The notes under the pieces were generated by a model. That model saw nothing but the letters and a program-made list of their open reading frames with translations. It made no database searches and was not told the origin of the DNA. A program made the translations under genes and the position numbers. Shown in pieces: positions 18,070-27,311 of a DNA stretch of 64,000 bases. Within the stretch, counting starts at the first letter, position 1. Every line of letters starts with the position of its first letter. The DNA is from Mycolicibacterium sp. P1-5 (GTDB lineage Bacteria; Actinomycetota; Actinomycetes; Mycobacteriales; Mycobacteriaceae): assembly GCF_008329565.1 (NCBI RefSeq), contig NZ_NPKT01000001.1, forward strand, positions 703,681 through 767,680, in the 5' to 3' direction.

Positions 18070-18411
18070 TCAGCGCTTCTCCTTGATCTTGGCCTTCTTG
18101 CCCCGCAGCTCGCGCAGGTAGTAGAGCTTGGCGCGACGCACATCACCGCGGGTCAGGACCTCGATGTGGTCGATGTTGGGCGAATGCACCGGGAAGGTGC
18201 GCTCGACGCCCACGCCATAGCTCTCTTTACGCACAGTGAAGGTCTCGCGGATGCCACCGCCCGATCGACGAAGCACAACACCCTTGAAGACCTGAACGCG
18301 CTGCTTGTTGCCCTCGATGACCTTCACGTGGACATTGATGGTGTCCCCCGGGCTGAAGGTCGGGATGTCGTCGCGCAGCGACGCCTGGTCGACGAAGTCC
18401 AGCGTGTTCAT
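18070..18411 (-). CDS. rplS: 50S ribosomal protein L19
   Basis: Large-subunit protein at the 30S–50S interface. 113 residues from the ATG at 18411 ([17 protein letters not shown]); core [23 protein letters not shown] and the basic C-terminus KKAKIKEKR are standard. It has an unusually long 5' leader of about 130 nt before a promoter-like motif shared with rpsP (see 18548-18558). Confidence 0.97.
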   Translation of the reverse strand: MNTLDFVDQASLRDDIPTFSPGDTINVHVKVIEGNKQRVQVFKGVVLRRSGGGIRETFTVRKESYGVGVERTFPVHSPNIDHIEVLTRGDVRRAKLYYLRELRGKKAKIKEKR

Positions 18412-18719
18412 CGGTGACACTTCCTTGCGGTTCGCGGCGCAGCCACCTGCCTGCGCAAAACGCGCTGGCGATCGCCGGGCCGATGGATTCGGGCACGTGG
18501 TGTATGGCGCAGCAGGCGAAAAGTCCAGCCCGCGCGGCAACTGCTCAATTGTGCCAGATGCATGGCGAGCAGCGAAATCGCGCGACCCGCCGGGTGCCGT
18601 TGATCTGCTGGCCAGCTAATCAGGCGGTGTAGAAAAGATACCGTTAACCTGGAATACGGTCGGGCGGCAACGCGGCACCCTTGATCTCAGCGTTCCACCA
18701 GGCCCCCAAGGAGATGGAC
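18412..18719. other. intergenic region between divergent rplS and lppW-like gene
   Basis: 308 bp without a convincing gene. It holds the rplS leader (about 18412-18547), the shared motif at 18548-18558, and the promoter zone for the rightward gene, with GTAGAAAAGATAC near 18630 as a possible -10 area. No hairpin of note was seen. Confidence 0.6.
18548..18558 (-). promoter_or_regulatory. promoter-like motif of rplS shared with rpsP
   Basis: On the minus strand this reads TCTGGCACAAT, identical to the 11 bases at 24048-24058 upstream of rpsP. CACAAT may be a -10 element. It sits 137 nt before the rplS start codon, against 129 nt for rpsP, so both ribosomal transcripts would carry similar-length leaders. 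Confidence 0.4.
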
Positions 18720-19652
18720 ATGCGACGGCATCTGTCGATGCTGGTCACCGGCACCGCAGCGGCCATGATCGGCGTACTCGTGGCCGCCTCGTCCGCTGAG
18801 GTGAACGCCGGCCCCAGCGGCGCAGCGGGCCGCCCGGTGAACCTGCTGTCCGCGGACCCCAATGCCATCCCGCAAGCGCCCGCCCTCGTTCCGCTGCCCG
18901 GGGCGTCGCCGGATGCGGCGATCAACCTGGACGTGCGCGCCAAGGAAGCCGCGTCGGAGGCCGCGCAGGACGGCGCCGACATCAGCTTCACCCTGCTCGA
19001 CCGCAGCACCGGGAAGATCCTCACCGGCGGTGACGACGTCCCCTTTCCGGTGGCCTCGGTGAGCAAACTGTTCATCGCCGACGACCTGCTGATGCAGGTC
19101 GCCAACGGCGAGCGCCAACTCAGCCCAGACGAGCAGCAGGCCTTCGACGTCATGCTGCGGTCGTCCGACGACAGCTCCGCCGAGGTCTTCTGGGGCGAGG
19201 GTGGCGGCAACGCGATCATCAGCCGGGTGAACGCCAGGTACGGACTGTCCTCGACCAGCGCGCCTTACGACGGCAACTGGTGGAACACCATGAGCACCAC
19301 CGCCGATCTGGTGCGCTACTACAACATGCTGCTCGACGGCGCGGGTGGATTGCCTGCCGCCCAGGCCGCCGTCATCCTCGGTGACCTTTCGGCGTCAACC
19401 CCGACCGGTGTCGACGGTTACCCGCAGCGGTTCGGCATTCCCGACGGGTTGTTCGCCGAACCCGTTGCGGTGAAACAAGGTTGGATGTGCTGCTGGAACG
19501 GCGGAAACTGGCTGCACATGTCCACCGGGGTGATCGGGCCCGACCGTCGCTTCGTACTGGCCATGGCGTCGCTGCAGCCGGTGGACGACGCGACCGCGCG
19601 TGACACCATGACGCAGGCCGTGAAGACGATGTTCCCCGGCGGGCGGATCTGA
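18720..19652 (+). CDS. LppW-like secreted serine hydrolase (beta-lactamase fold), no lipobox
   Basis: 310 residues. A signal peptide (MLVTGTAAAMIGVLVAASSAEVNA) leads to a beta-lactamase/penicillin-binding type domain with the Ser-x-x-Lys motif in VASVSKLFIADDLL and SSDDSSAEVFW where Ser-x-Asn is expected. The C-terminal half (YPQRFGIPDGL…VAVKQGWMCC) closely follows M. tuberculosis LppW (Rv2905). LppW has a lipobox Cys; here no Cys lies in the signal region, so the protein is probably released rather than lipid-anchored. The ATG at 18720 is chosen because AAGGAG is 6 nt upstream; an ATG at 18714 is too close to it. Confidence 0.82.
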   Translation: MRRHLSMLVTGTAAAMIGVLVAASSAEVNAGPSGAAGRPVNLLSADPNAIPQAPALVPLPGASPDAAINLDVRAKEAASEAAQDGADISFTLLDRSTGKILTGGDDVPFPVASVSKLFIADDLLMQVANGERQLSPDEQQAFDVMLRSSDDSSAEVFWGEGGGNAIISRVNARYGLSSTSAPYDGNWWNTMSTTADLVRYYNMLLDGAGGLPAAQAAVILGDLSASTPTGVDGYPQRFGIPDGLFAEPVAVKQGWMCCWNGGNWLHMSTGVIGPDRRFVLAMASLQPVDDATARDTMTQAVKTMFPGGRI

Positions 19653-19663
19653 CCTCAACGCCA

Positions 19664-21871
19664 TCAGCGGCGCGGCGGCCCCGGCGGCGGTTGACGGAAT
19701 TCGGCCCGCGCCCGGAACGGCCGGGTTGGTTCATTGCCGGCCGTCGTTTCCGCCACTGCCACATTGCTCACCATCGGGCTGGCGAGGCGCGTCGTCGGCG
19801 CGGTCGCACTGGCGGCTCGCTGCGGACCGAGCACCAACGGCCGGGTGGCGTGGGCGCTTTCGTCGTCGTTCTGCTCCAGGACACTGCGGGCTATCCGCTC
19901 GATCGCGCCCTGCACCTGCATCCGGTCGGGTCGGCCTTCGAAGGCCGGCGAGCGGGTCAGGGTGTCGGTGATCCAACTGGCCAACATGTTGCGGGCATGG
20001 TTCACCTCCGCGGCGCCGGCCGCGGTGAGCCATAGCTGATCACCACCGCGCTGGGCGTAGCCGCTCAAGACCAGCCGGTCGAATGTCGGCTCCAAAATCT
20101 CCACCGGCACGCGGTGTTGCGCGGCGACTGCGCTGAGGTCCGCGGCACCGGCCACCTGCGCGTGCCGGTAGATCTGCAATGCCGCCCACATCAGCGGGAC
20201 GTCCAGGCGAGTGCCACCGGCTCGGGCCAGAGCCGGCAGGTGCTGGCCGCGGCTTTCTCGTAGCAGCCGGCTGACCGCCACTTCCAAGACCTTTTCGGCC
20301 GGTTCGGTGGTCGGCATGCCGAACCCCTCGCCGAGGTCGGTGCTGCCGGTCGCCGCAGCGTCGCGCAGCGGCACCTGCTTGAGGAACAGGGCAAGCACGA
20401 AACCCACGATCGCCACCGGCGCCGCGAACAGGAACACCTTGCTGAGTGAGTCGGCGTAGGCGTCGACGATCGGCGCGGCGGCCACGTGGGAAAGCTTGTG
20501 AAGCGCCTGCGGTGATTCGGCGACCTCAGGCGAAGCACCAGCGGCCGCCAGGGCCGGCGGCAGCCGGTCGGCCAGGAAGTTGCTGAACAGCGAGCCGAAG
20601 ATGGCGGCGCCGAAGGAACTGCCGATCGTGCGGAAGAACGTCACGCCTGAGGTGGCGACACCCAGGTCGCTGAAGTCGACGGTGTTCTGCACGATCAGGA
20701 TCAGCACCTGCATGCTCAGCCCGATGCCGGCGCCCAAGACGAGCAGGTCCAGCGACTGGATGAGCGTGGAGGTATGAGGGTCCATCAGCGACAGCAGGAT
20801 GAATCCGATCGCCATGATCGCCGTGCCCGCGACCGGGAAGATCTTGTAGCGCCCGGTGCGACCGACGATCACACCACTGGTCAGCGACGTCGCCAGCAGG
20901 CCGACCACCATCGGCAGCGTGTGCAGGCCGGACACTGTGGCCGACACGCCGTCGACGAACTGCATGTAGGTCGGCAGGAATGTCAGCGCGCCGAGCATCG
21001 CGAAGCCGACGACGAACGACAGCACACAGCAGACCGTGAACACCGGATCGGCGAACAGCCGGATCGGCAGAATCGGCTCAGCCGCGCGTTTTTCGACGAA
21101 CACGAAGGCCACCAAGATCGCGACCGAACCGACGAACAGTCCGATGATCGTCGGCGAACCCCACGCGTAAGTGGTCCCACCCCAGCTGGTGGCCAGGGTC
21201 AGGCCGGCCGCGCCGAGCCCCACCAGCACGATGCCGGGGTAGTCGATGGCCGGCCGGGACGTGCGTCCCATTGCCGGGATCGCCACCGCCGCAACGGCCA
21301 GCACCACCACGGCTACCGGCACGTTGACCCAGAACGCCCACCGCCAGCCGAGGTGGTCGGTGAACAAACCGCCCAATAGCGGTCCCACCACGGTGGTCAC
21401 GCCGAATACCGCACCAAGGGCACCCTGGTAGCGGCCGCGTTCGCGCAGCGGGATGACTTCCCCGATCACCGCGACCGCGGTGACGGTGATCGCGCCACCG
21501 CCGATGCCCTGCAGCGCCCGAGACGCCACCAGCATGGACATCGATCCGGCGAGACCGCACAGCACGGAACCGGCCAGGAAGAACAGCACCGCGACCTGAA
21601 ATACCGTTTTGCGACCGAAGGTGTCGCCGAGCTTGCCGACGACCGCGGTCACGATTGTGGAGGCCAACAGATAACTGGTCACGACCCAGGACTGGTGGCC
21701 CGCACCACCGAGATCGGCGACGACGGTCGGCAGCGCGGTGGCCACGATGGTCTGGTCCAGGGCTGCCAGCAGCATGCCTAGGACGACGGCCGTGAAGACG
21801 AGGTTGCGCTGCCTGCCCGTCACCTGCGCGGCCGCCGGTGCTGGCGGAGCGCCGGTTGATGGACGAGTCAC
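19664..21871 (-). CDS. 14-TM MFS drug exporter (EmrB/QacA, DHA2) with C-terminal cytoplasmic domain
   Basis: Proton-driven multidrug efflux protein of 735 residues. Family motifs: LDQTIVATALPTVVADLGG, motif A GKLGDTFGRKTVFQ, motif C-like GPLLGGLF. Membrane helices fill residues 25 to about 500 and end at VGFVLALFLKQVPLR. Some 200 further residues follow: a region resembling a winged helix (QHRVPVEILEPTFDRLVLSGYAQRG split by turns, then DQLWLTAAGAAEVNHARNML) and a disordered Pro/Arg tail. DHA2 proteins without such a domain have about 500-550 residues. M. tuberculosis Rv1877 is a likely relative. Substrate unknown. Confidence 0.9.
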   Translation of the reverse strand: MTRPSTGAPPAPAAAQVTGRQRNLVFTAVVLGMLLAALDQTIVATALPTVVADLGGAGHQSWVVTSYLLASTIVTAVVGKLGDTFGRKTVFQVAVLFFLAGSVLCGLAGSMSMLVASRALQGIGGGAITVTAVAVIGEVIPLRERGRYQGALGAVFGVTTVVGPLLGGLFTDHLGWRWAFWVNVPVAVVVLAVAAVAIPAMGRTSRPAIDYPGIVLVGLGAAGLTLATSWGGTTYAWGSPTIIGLFVGSVAILVAFVFVEKRAAEPILPIRLFADPVFTVCCVLSFVVGFAMLGALTFLPTYMQFVDGVSATVSGLHTLPMVVGLLATSLTSGVIVGRTGRYKIFPVAGTAIMAIGFILLSLMDPHTSTLIQSLDLLVLGAGIGLSMQVLILIVQNTVDFSDLGVATSGVTFFRTIGSSFGAAIFGSLFSNFLADRLPPALAAAGASPEVAESPQALHKLSHVAAAPIVDAYADSLSKVFLFAAPVAIVGFVLALFLKQVPLRDAAATGSTDLGEGFGMPTTEPAEKVLEVAVSRLLRESRGQHLPALARAGGTRLDVPLMWAALQIYRHAQVAGAADLSAVAAQHRVPVEILEPTFDRLVLSGYAQRGGDQLWLTAAGAAEVNHARNMLASWITDTLTRSPAFEGRPDRMQVQGAIERIARSVLEQNDDESAHATRPLVLGPQRAASATAPTTRLASPMVSNVAVAETTAGNEPTRPFRARAEFRQPPPGPPRR

Positions 21872-21970
21872 CTGCTCTCAATACCCTGCTGCGCCGCTGG
21901 GTAACCTGCGCCGCGCCGTGCGCCCGGTCACCCGGTCACAGTCTCAACCCAGCGTGGAGCCGGCAGCGCC

Positions 21971-22657
21971 TCAGTCCAGGAGGTCCGGACGACGTTCCCG
22001 CGTGCGCTGCAGCGCCTGCTCGTGGCGCCAGGCCGCCACCTTGCCGTGGTCACCGGAGAGCAGCACGTCGGGCACCGGCAGGTCACGCCAGGTCGGCGGG
22101 CGGGTGTAGCTCGGTCCTTCGAGCAGGCCGTCGTTCTCCGCCGAGTGCGAATCATCTTGATGCGAGCGCGGATTGCCCATTACGTTGGGCAACAGTCGCA
22201 CCACGGCCTCGATCATCACCAGCGCTGCTGCCTCGCCACCGGCCAGCACATAGTCACCGATTGAGACCTCCTCAATCCGCATCCGGCGGCGTGCATCCTC
22301 GGCCACCCGCTGATCGATGCCTTCATAACGGCCGCAGGCGAAAACCAGGTGCCGCTCCCCCGTCCAGGCTTGCGCATCGTTTTGGGTGAAGAGCCGGCCA
22401 GCCGGCGTCGGGATCACCAGAATCGTTTCCTCGGTGCAGATCTCGTCGAGTGCCGCACCCCAGACCGGGGCCTTCATCACCATGCCGGGGCCGCCCCCAT
22501 ACGGGGCGTCGTCGACCGAGTGGTGCACATCGTGGGTCCAGCGACGCAGATCGTGGACGGCGAACTCCACGATGCCCGACTCGATTGCCCTGCCCGGCAG
22601 GGACTGTCGGACCGGGTCGAGATACCCGGGAAAGATCGAGATGACGTCAATACGCAT
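21971..22657 (-). CDS. trmD: tRNA (guanine-N1)-methyltransferase
   Basis: Methylates G37 of tRNAs with SAM and prevents +1 frameshifting; essential. 228 residues. The SPOUT knot is clear: MRIDVISIFPGYLDPV at the N-terminus, DDAPYGGGPGMVMK, VFACGRYEGIDQR and SIGDYVLAGGEAAAL. The ATG at 22657 is next to the rimM stop with a 1-bp gap. Last gene of the rpsP–khpA–rimM–trmD operon; rplS, often next, is separate here. Confidence 0.96.
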   Translation of the reverse strand: MRIDVISIFPGYLDPVRQSLPGRAIESGIVEFAVHDLRRWTHDVHHSVDDAPYGGGPGMVMKAPVWGAALDEICTEETILVIPTPAGRLFTQNDAQAWTGERHLVFACGRYEGIDQRVAEDARRRMRIEEVSIGDYVLAGGEAAALVMIEAVVRLLPNVMGNPRSHQDDSHSAENDGLLEGPSYTRPPTWRDLPVPDVLLSGDHGKVAAWRHEQALQRTRERRPDLLD

Positions 22658-22658
22658 C

Positions 22659-23189
22659 TCAGTCCAAGCCGTCCAGATCCAAAAGTCCGTCCGGAGGGTC
22701 GATTTCGACGATCCCATCGGCCAGCGACACCGACGTCACGATCGCTCCGACGAATGGCACCAGCACCTCGACGCCCTCGGGGTCGCGGACCGCCAACAGT
22801 TCGCCGCCTGCGGTGTGCAGCACCTCGGTGATCGTGCCGACCGCACGACCGGCGACAGTCCGCACCGCCAGCCCTTCGAGCTGATGGTCGTAATACTCGT
22901 CGGGATCTTGAATCTCGGGCAGGTCGGCGGTGTCGACGACAAAGAGGTGCCCGCGCAACGCGTCGGCGGCGTTGCGGTCGGACACCCCGGGTAACCGGAC
23001 CAGCAGTCGACCGCCGTGCGGACGAGCCGTCTCGATCACGACGTCTTGACCGCCGCCCCCGCGAGATGGCTTGAGGTGCAACCGATTACCGGGGGCAAAC
23101 CGCTCGTCGGGATCGTCGGTTCGGATGTCGACCACCAGTTCACCGGTGATCCCGTGAGCTTTGGCCACGCGCCCGACCACGAGCTCCAT
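22659..23189 (-). CDS. rimM: ribosome maturation factor RimM
   Basis: Helps late 30S assembly by acting on the 16S rRNA head near S19. 176 residues: N-terminal RimM domain ([21 protein letters not shown]) and C-terminal PRC barrel ([28 protein letters not shown]). Between khpA and trmD in the conserved operon. Confidence 0.95.
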   Translation of the reverse strand: MELVVGRVAKAHGITGELVVDIRTDDPDERFAPGNRLHLKPSRGGGGQDVVIETARPHGGRLLVRLPGVSDRNAADALRGHLFVVDTADLPEIQDPDEYYDHQLEGLAVRTVAGRAVGTITEVLHTAGGELLAVRDPEGVEVLVPFVGAIVTSVSLADGIVEIDPPDGLLDLDGLD

Positions 23190-23203
23190 AGCGAGACTTC
23201 GAC

Positions 23204-23446
23204 CTACTGGTCGGTGTCCACCACGTCGACGCGGATCCCCCGGCCACCGATCCCGGCGACCAGGGTGCGCAACGCGGTCGCGGTGCGGCCGCCACGGCCG
23301 ATCACCTTGCCGAGGTCCTCGGGATGGACGTGGACCTCAACCGTGCGGCCCCGCCGGTTGGTGACCATGTCGACGCGGACATCGTCGGGATTGTCGACGA
23401 TTCCGCGAACCAGATGCTCTACGGCGTCGACGACGACCGAGCTCAT
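23204..23446 (-). CDS. khpA: KH-domain RNA-binding protein (KhpA)
   Basis: 80-residue single KH domain with the GxxG loop in [15 protein letters not shown]. Family members bind RNA, often as partners of KhpB/Jag, and influence cell division in Firmicutes. Its ATG overlaps the rpsP stop by 4 bp, so it is translationally coupled; the same order is seen in Rv2909c–Rv2908c. Confidence 0.94.
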   Translation of the reverse strand: MSSVVVDAVEHLVRGIVDNPDDVRVDMVTNRRGRTVEVHVHPEDLGKVIGRGGRTATALRTLVAGIGGRGIRVDVVDTDQ

Positions 23447-23919
23447 TCTGCGGCGGCCTCAGTGGATTCGGCAGCCGGCTCTGCAGTCTCGGCGGCCGGC
23501 GCTGCTTCGGCAGCCTCAGCCTTCTTCGCCGGAGCCTTCTTCTTCTTGGCCTGCGTTGCCTCGCCACCCGGCGCGCCATCGGCCTCGGCCAGTGCAGCGT
23601 TGAACAAGTCGAGCTTGCTGGGCTTGGGCTCCTTGACCTTCAGCGTGCCCTCGGCGCCGGGCAGGCCCTTGAACTTCTGCCAGTCACCGGTGATCTTGAG
23701 CAGTGCGAGGACGGGATCGGTGGGCTGGGCCCCGACCGACAGCCAGTACTGGGCCCGCTCGGAGTTGATCTCGATCAGGCTGGGATCTTCCTTGGGGTGG
23801 TAGCGGCCGATCACCTCGATCGAGCGGCCATCACGACGGTTGCGCGCGTCGGCGACAGCGATGCGGTACTGGGGGTTGCGGATCTTGCCAAGCCGAGTGA
23901 GCTTGATCTTGACAGCCAT
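23443..23919 (-). CDS. rpsP: 30S ribosomal protein S16
   Basis: Small-subunit assembly protein. 158 residues; the conserved S16 domain is the first 85 or so ([35 protein letters not shown]). The remaining half is an Ala/Glu/Lys-rich tail ([20 protein letters not shown]), the actinobacterial extension. First gene of rpsP–khpA–rimM–trmD, with a 5' leader of about 130 nt. Confidence 0.96.
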   Translation of the reverse strand: MAVKIKLTRLGKIRNPQYRIAVADARNRRDGRSIEVIGRYHPKEDPSLIEINSERAQYWLSVGAQPTDPVLALLKITGDWQKFKGLPGAEGTLKVKEPKPSKLDLFNAALAEADGAPGGEATQAKKKKAPAKKAEAAEAAPAAETAEPAAESTEAAAE

Positions 23920-24047
23920 GAACTAACTCCTGTGGGTATCAACGCTGCAATTCAGCGATGCCGGCGGAATGCCGGATCCGGTTTTGCCTCGCGTGCGTGA
24001 CCGTCCGCGGCGCATCCCGTAGGAAGCCGCGAGCCGGACAGCCGCCC

Positions 24048-24058
24048 ATTGTGCCAGA
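24048..24058 (-). promoter_or_regulatory. promoter-like motif of rpsP shared with rplS
   Basis: Minus-strand TCTGGCACAAT, identical to 18548-18558. TTAACA lies 19 nt upstream of its CACAAT and may be a -35. 129 nt from the rpsP start codon. Confidence 0.4.
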
Positions 24059-24101
24059 GTGCGCTGGTCAGGTGTTAATCGCGTGACCTGCGCCGACAGC
24101 C

Positions 24102-24518
24102 TCAGACGATCTTCTGGATGCACTTCTCTTCGACGCGGCGCGTCATCCGCCAGCCGTCGGACGTGCGCACGAACGCGTCGTCGTACCAGAGCCCGCAGAA
24201 CATGATCTGGCCGTCGTCACCGAGCGCCATCGGGTTGAACAGGATCGTCCGCGAGGTCGCGGTATCACCGTCGATGCGGATGTCGAAGTTGCCGAGCATG
24301 TGGAAGTAGGCCGGAAAATTCGGCAACACCTCGGCCAGCCAGGCCTTGACGTCGGGATAGGTGCCCGCGATGCCGCCCAGTTCGGTGTAGTCGATGTGGG
24401 CGTCGGCGGTGAAGACGCGGTCGAGGTCGTCGAACCGGCGGCTGTCGATCGCCGTCGAGTAGTCCACCAGCAGCTGCTGGATCTCCAGTCGATCCGAAAT
24501 CTCTTCAAGACTCAGCAT
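24102..24518 (-). CDS. SnoaL-like (NTF2-fold) protein, Rv2910c homologue
   Basis: 138-residue protein of the cone-shaped NTF2/SnoaL fold: an N-terminal helix (EISDRLEIQQLLVDYSTAID), then RRFDDLDRVFTADAHIDYTE and a C-terminal sheet (SDGWRMTRRVEEKCIQ). Many relatives are hydratases or isomerases of small hydrophobic molecules, but some are only binders; no function can be assigned. Divergent from dacB2. Confidence 0.85.
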   Translation of the reverse strand: MLSLEEISDRLEIQQLLVDYSTAIDSRRFDDLDRVFTADAHIDYTELGGIAGTYPDVKAWLAEVLPNFPAYFHMLGNFDIRIDGDTATSRTILFNPMALGDDGQIMFCGLWYDDAFVRTSDGWRMTRRVEEKCIQKIV

Positions 24519-24555
24519 GCGCGTGATTCAACACCCGATGGCTGCAAGTTTCGAG

Positions 24556-24606
24556 CGATTTCGGCGCGCGCACGTTCGCTCAGCGGCGGTTTTCGCGCCG
24601 AAATCG
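24556..24606. repeat. intergenic hairpin element (copy 1 of a repeat)
   Basis: Perfect 13-bp inverted repeat: CGATTTCGGCGCG at 24556-24568 and its complement at 24594-24606. The left arm plus loop (through TTCGCTCAGCGGCG) recurs at 63869-63901, without the right arm there. Between divergent SnoaL-like and dacB2 genes. Confidence 0.6.
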
Positions 24607-24650
24607 CAGTGGACTGACCCGTGCGAGGCGTCGGGTTAGGCTCAGAGCCC

Positions 24651-25526
24651 ATGCGCAGACTTCTCGCAGTCCTGGCGACGTCGCTCATGTTATTGACGAC
24701 GACGGCAGGAATTGCCAACGCGGACAACACCGATCAGCCACCGGGCTCGGTGCCGATTCCGGACGGACCCGCGACCGCATGGGTCGTCGCCGACATGGAT
24801 ACCGGCAAGGTGCTCGCCGGTCGCGATATGTACGCCGTCCACCCGCCGGCCAGCACGATCAAGACGCTGCTCGCGCTGACCGCGCTGGACGAGTTGCCCG
24901 ATCTGAACACCACCGTGGTGGCCAGTAACTCCGACACCCTCGTCGAATGCAACTGTGCAGGTGTGCGGCCCGGACACAGCTACACCGCACGCCAACTGCT
25001 CGACGGACTGCTGCTGGTGTCGGGCAACGACGCCGCCAACACGCTGGCCGACATGCTGGGCGGCTACCAGGCCGCGGTCGACAAGATGAACGCCAAGGCC
25101 GCCGCGATCGGGGCGACCAATACCCACGCGACCACGCCGTCGGGACTGGACGGCGCGGCTGGTCCGGGCGCCACGACCCCGCATGACCTGGCCGTCATCT
25201 TCCGCGCCGCAATGGCCAACCCGGTGTTTGCGCAGATCACCGCCCAGCCGGTGGCGATGTTCCCCGGCGACACCGCGGACAAGCCGCTGGTCAATCAGGA
25301 CGAGCTGCTGGCCCGGTACCCGGGCGCCATCGGCGGCAAGACCGGGTTCACCGACGCCGCCCGCAAGACGTTCGTCGGCGCCGCCGACCGCGACGGTCGC
25401 CGGCTGGTCATCGCGATGATGTACGGCCTGATCCACCAGGGCGGCCCGACCTACTGGGATCAGGCAGCAGCACTACTGGACTGGGGTTTCGCCCAGAACC
25501 GGTCGGAGAGCGTCGCCGCGCTCTAA
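24651..25526 (+). CDS. dacB2: D-alanyl-D-alanine carboxypeptidase, DacB2-type
   Basis: Exported penicillin-binding peptidase of class S11 that trims peptidoglycan stem peptides. 291 residues: signal peptide (RRLLAVLATSLMLLTTTAGIANA), catalytic Ser-x-x-Lys in PASTIKTLLAL, Ser-x-Asn in LVSGNDAAN and Lys-Thr-Gly in GGKTGFTDAAR. The ATG at 24651 (MRRLL) is preferred over one 30 nt upstream because it begins the signal peptide. No C-terminal amphipathic anchor is evident. Orthologous in position to Rv2911. A second DacB2-like gene lies 1.8 kb downstream. Confidence 0.92.
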   Translation: MRRLLAVLATSLMLLTTTAGIANADNTDQPPGSVPIPDGPATAWVVADMDTGKVLAGRDMYAVHPPASTIKTLLALTALDELPDLNTTVVASNSDTLVECNCAGVRPGHSYTARQLLDGLLLVSGNDAANTLADMLGGYQAAVDKMNAKAAAIGATNTHATTPSGLDGAAGPGATTPHDLAVIFRAAMANPVFAQITAQPVAMFPGDTADKPLVNQDELLARYPGAIGGKTGFTDAARKTFVGAADRDGRRLVIAMMYGLIHQGGPTYWDQAAALLDWGFAQNRSESVAAL

Positions 25527-25532
25527 CCGGCG

Positions 25533-27150
25533 TCAACCGATTCCGGGCGCGACGCCTTGGCCGTTGTCGACTGGTGTTCGGGGCAGGAAGGCCGCGGGCA
25601 GATAAGCCAGCGCGATCAACAGCGCCGAGATGACGAACACCAGCGTGTAGGCATGCGACAGGTCGTGCGCCACCTGTTGAGGCGAAGCCGGGGGTCAGCA
25701 CCTCGGGGGGCAGAGCGGCGGGGTTGAGCGGCTGCCCGGCCTTGCGGGCTCCCGCTTGAAGCGCCGCAGCCTTGTTGGCGGCGCCCAGCGCATCGCTCCG
25801 GCTGATCTGGCTGGTGAGGATCACCGACATCACCGCGGTGCCGATCGAGCCGGCGACCCGCTGGTTGACGTTGATCAACGTCGACCCGCGAGCGACCTGT
25901 TCGTCGCGCAACGTCTGCACCGCCGCCCCGGACAGCGGCATCATCGTGCAACCCATCCCCAAGCCGAATACGGCAAGTCCGCCCGCCAGCACCGGGAAGT
26001 AGGCCGCCTGGTGCCAGGCGCCGTAGGCGAAGGTGCCCATCCCGGCGCACATCAAGGTGATGCCGACCATCACGATCTTGCCCGGACCCTGCCGGTCCAT
26101 CAGCCGTCCGGCTATCGGCATGGTCACCATCGCTCCGAGGCCCTGCGGGATGATATGAAGAGCGGACTGCAACGGTGTCTGGTGGAAGACCTGTTGAAAA
26201 TAGCTGGGCAGCAACAGAATCGCGCCGAAGAAGGCCGCCGCGAAAACCAGCATTGCAGCGTTCGCGATGGCCATCACCCGGTCTGCGAACAAGCGCAGGT
26301 CGATCAGCGGGTGCGCTGCCCGCAGCAGTGCATGCCACACGAAGCACGCCACGAGCGCCGCGCCGATCACCACAGGCATCCAGACATGCTCGTTGGTCAC
26401 ACTGCCGTACTCCGGCAGCGACGAGACTCCGTAGAGGAAGGCGGCCAGCCCCGGCGACAGCAGGAGCATGCCGACGAAGTCGAACGGTTCGGCCTGCGAG
26501 GGGCGGTCCTTGGCGAAAATGAGCGCCGCCAGCACGATCGACAAGACGCCGATCGGCACGTTGATCAGGAAGATCCACTTCCAACCGTGCGCGTCGATGA
26601 GCCAGCCGCCCAGGATGGGGCCGCCCACCGGACCCAAGAGCATTGGGATGCCGAGCACCGCCATCAGCCGCCCGAGCCGACGGGGACCGGCCTCCCGGGT
26701 CAGGATGGTGAACGTCAACGGCATGAGCATGCCGCCGCCGAGCCCCTGGATGGCACGGAATGCGATGAGTTGCGAGATGTCATCCGCCATCGCACACAAC
26801 AGTGAGCCTGCGGTGAACAACACGATAGAGCCGATGAAGAGCCGCTTGGTGCCGAAACGATCTGCGGCCCAACCCGTTAACGGGATCACAGCCGCCAGCG
26901 CAAGGGTGTAACCGGTCGCTGTCCACGCCACGACGGCCTGGGTCGAGTGGAAGTCGCTGATGAATGTCCGTTGCGCGACGTTGACGACGGTTGTATCCAG
27001 GATGGTCATGATGGCGGCCAGCACGCAGACACTGGTGATCCGCAAGAGTGCGGCATCGAGACGGTCCTCGGCCCCGCGGCTCGGCTCCTCGACCGGACCG
27101 GTGTCCGACCCATGCGAGCCCGACGAGCGGTTGTCGACGCGATGGTCCAT
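25533..27150 (-). pseudogene. 14-TM MFS drug exporter (DHA2 family), frameshifted near the 3' end
   Basis: EmrB/QacA-type exporter: LDTTVVNVAQRTFISDF, GWAADRFGTKRLFIGS, GPVGGPILGGWLID. The frame is open to about codon 486 and is then shifted at a run of five Gs (25690-25694). Beyond it the original frame continues in nonsense sequence through the dacB2 coding region to 25408. Removing one base restores QQVAHDLSHAYTLVFVIS and AFLPRTPVDNGQGV and a TGA at 25533, 7 bp from the dacB2 stop. The repaired gene has 538 codons. Either a real mutation removing the last membrane helix or a sequencing error in a homopolymer. Confidence 0.85.
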
Positions 27151-27311
27151 CGAATCCTCCTCCGCGACCCGACCGCAAAATTCCCGGCCGGACGCCGCCT
27201 CAAACAGGGCTGTAACGCGCTAACCAGATCTGGCCGGCCAAAACCTGTCGCAACGCATTCGATACTCGCTCGCGTCATTACCGAGGCGCGGGCTGGTTAG
27301 CCTCGGCAGTC

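Noticed and set aside
25408..25532. 3' extension of the MFS gene into dacB2
   Set aside because: Sequence past the G5 run does not resemble any MFS C-terminus; the other frame does.
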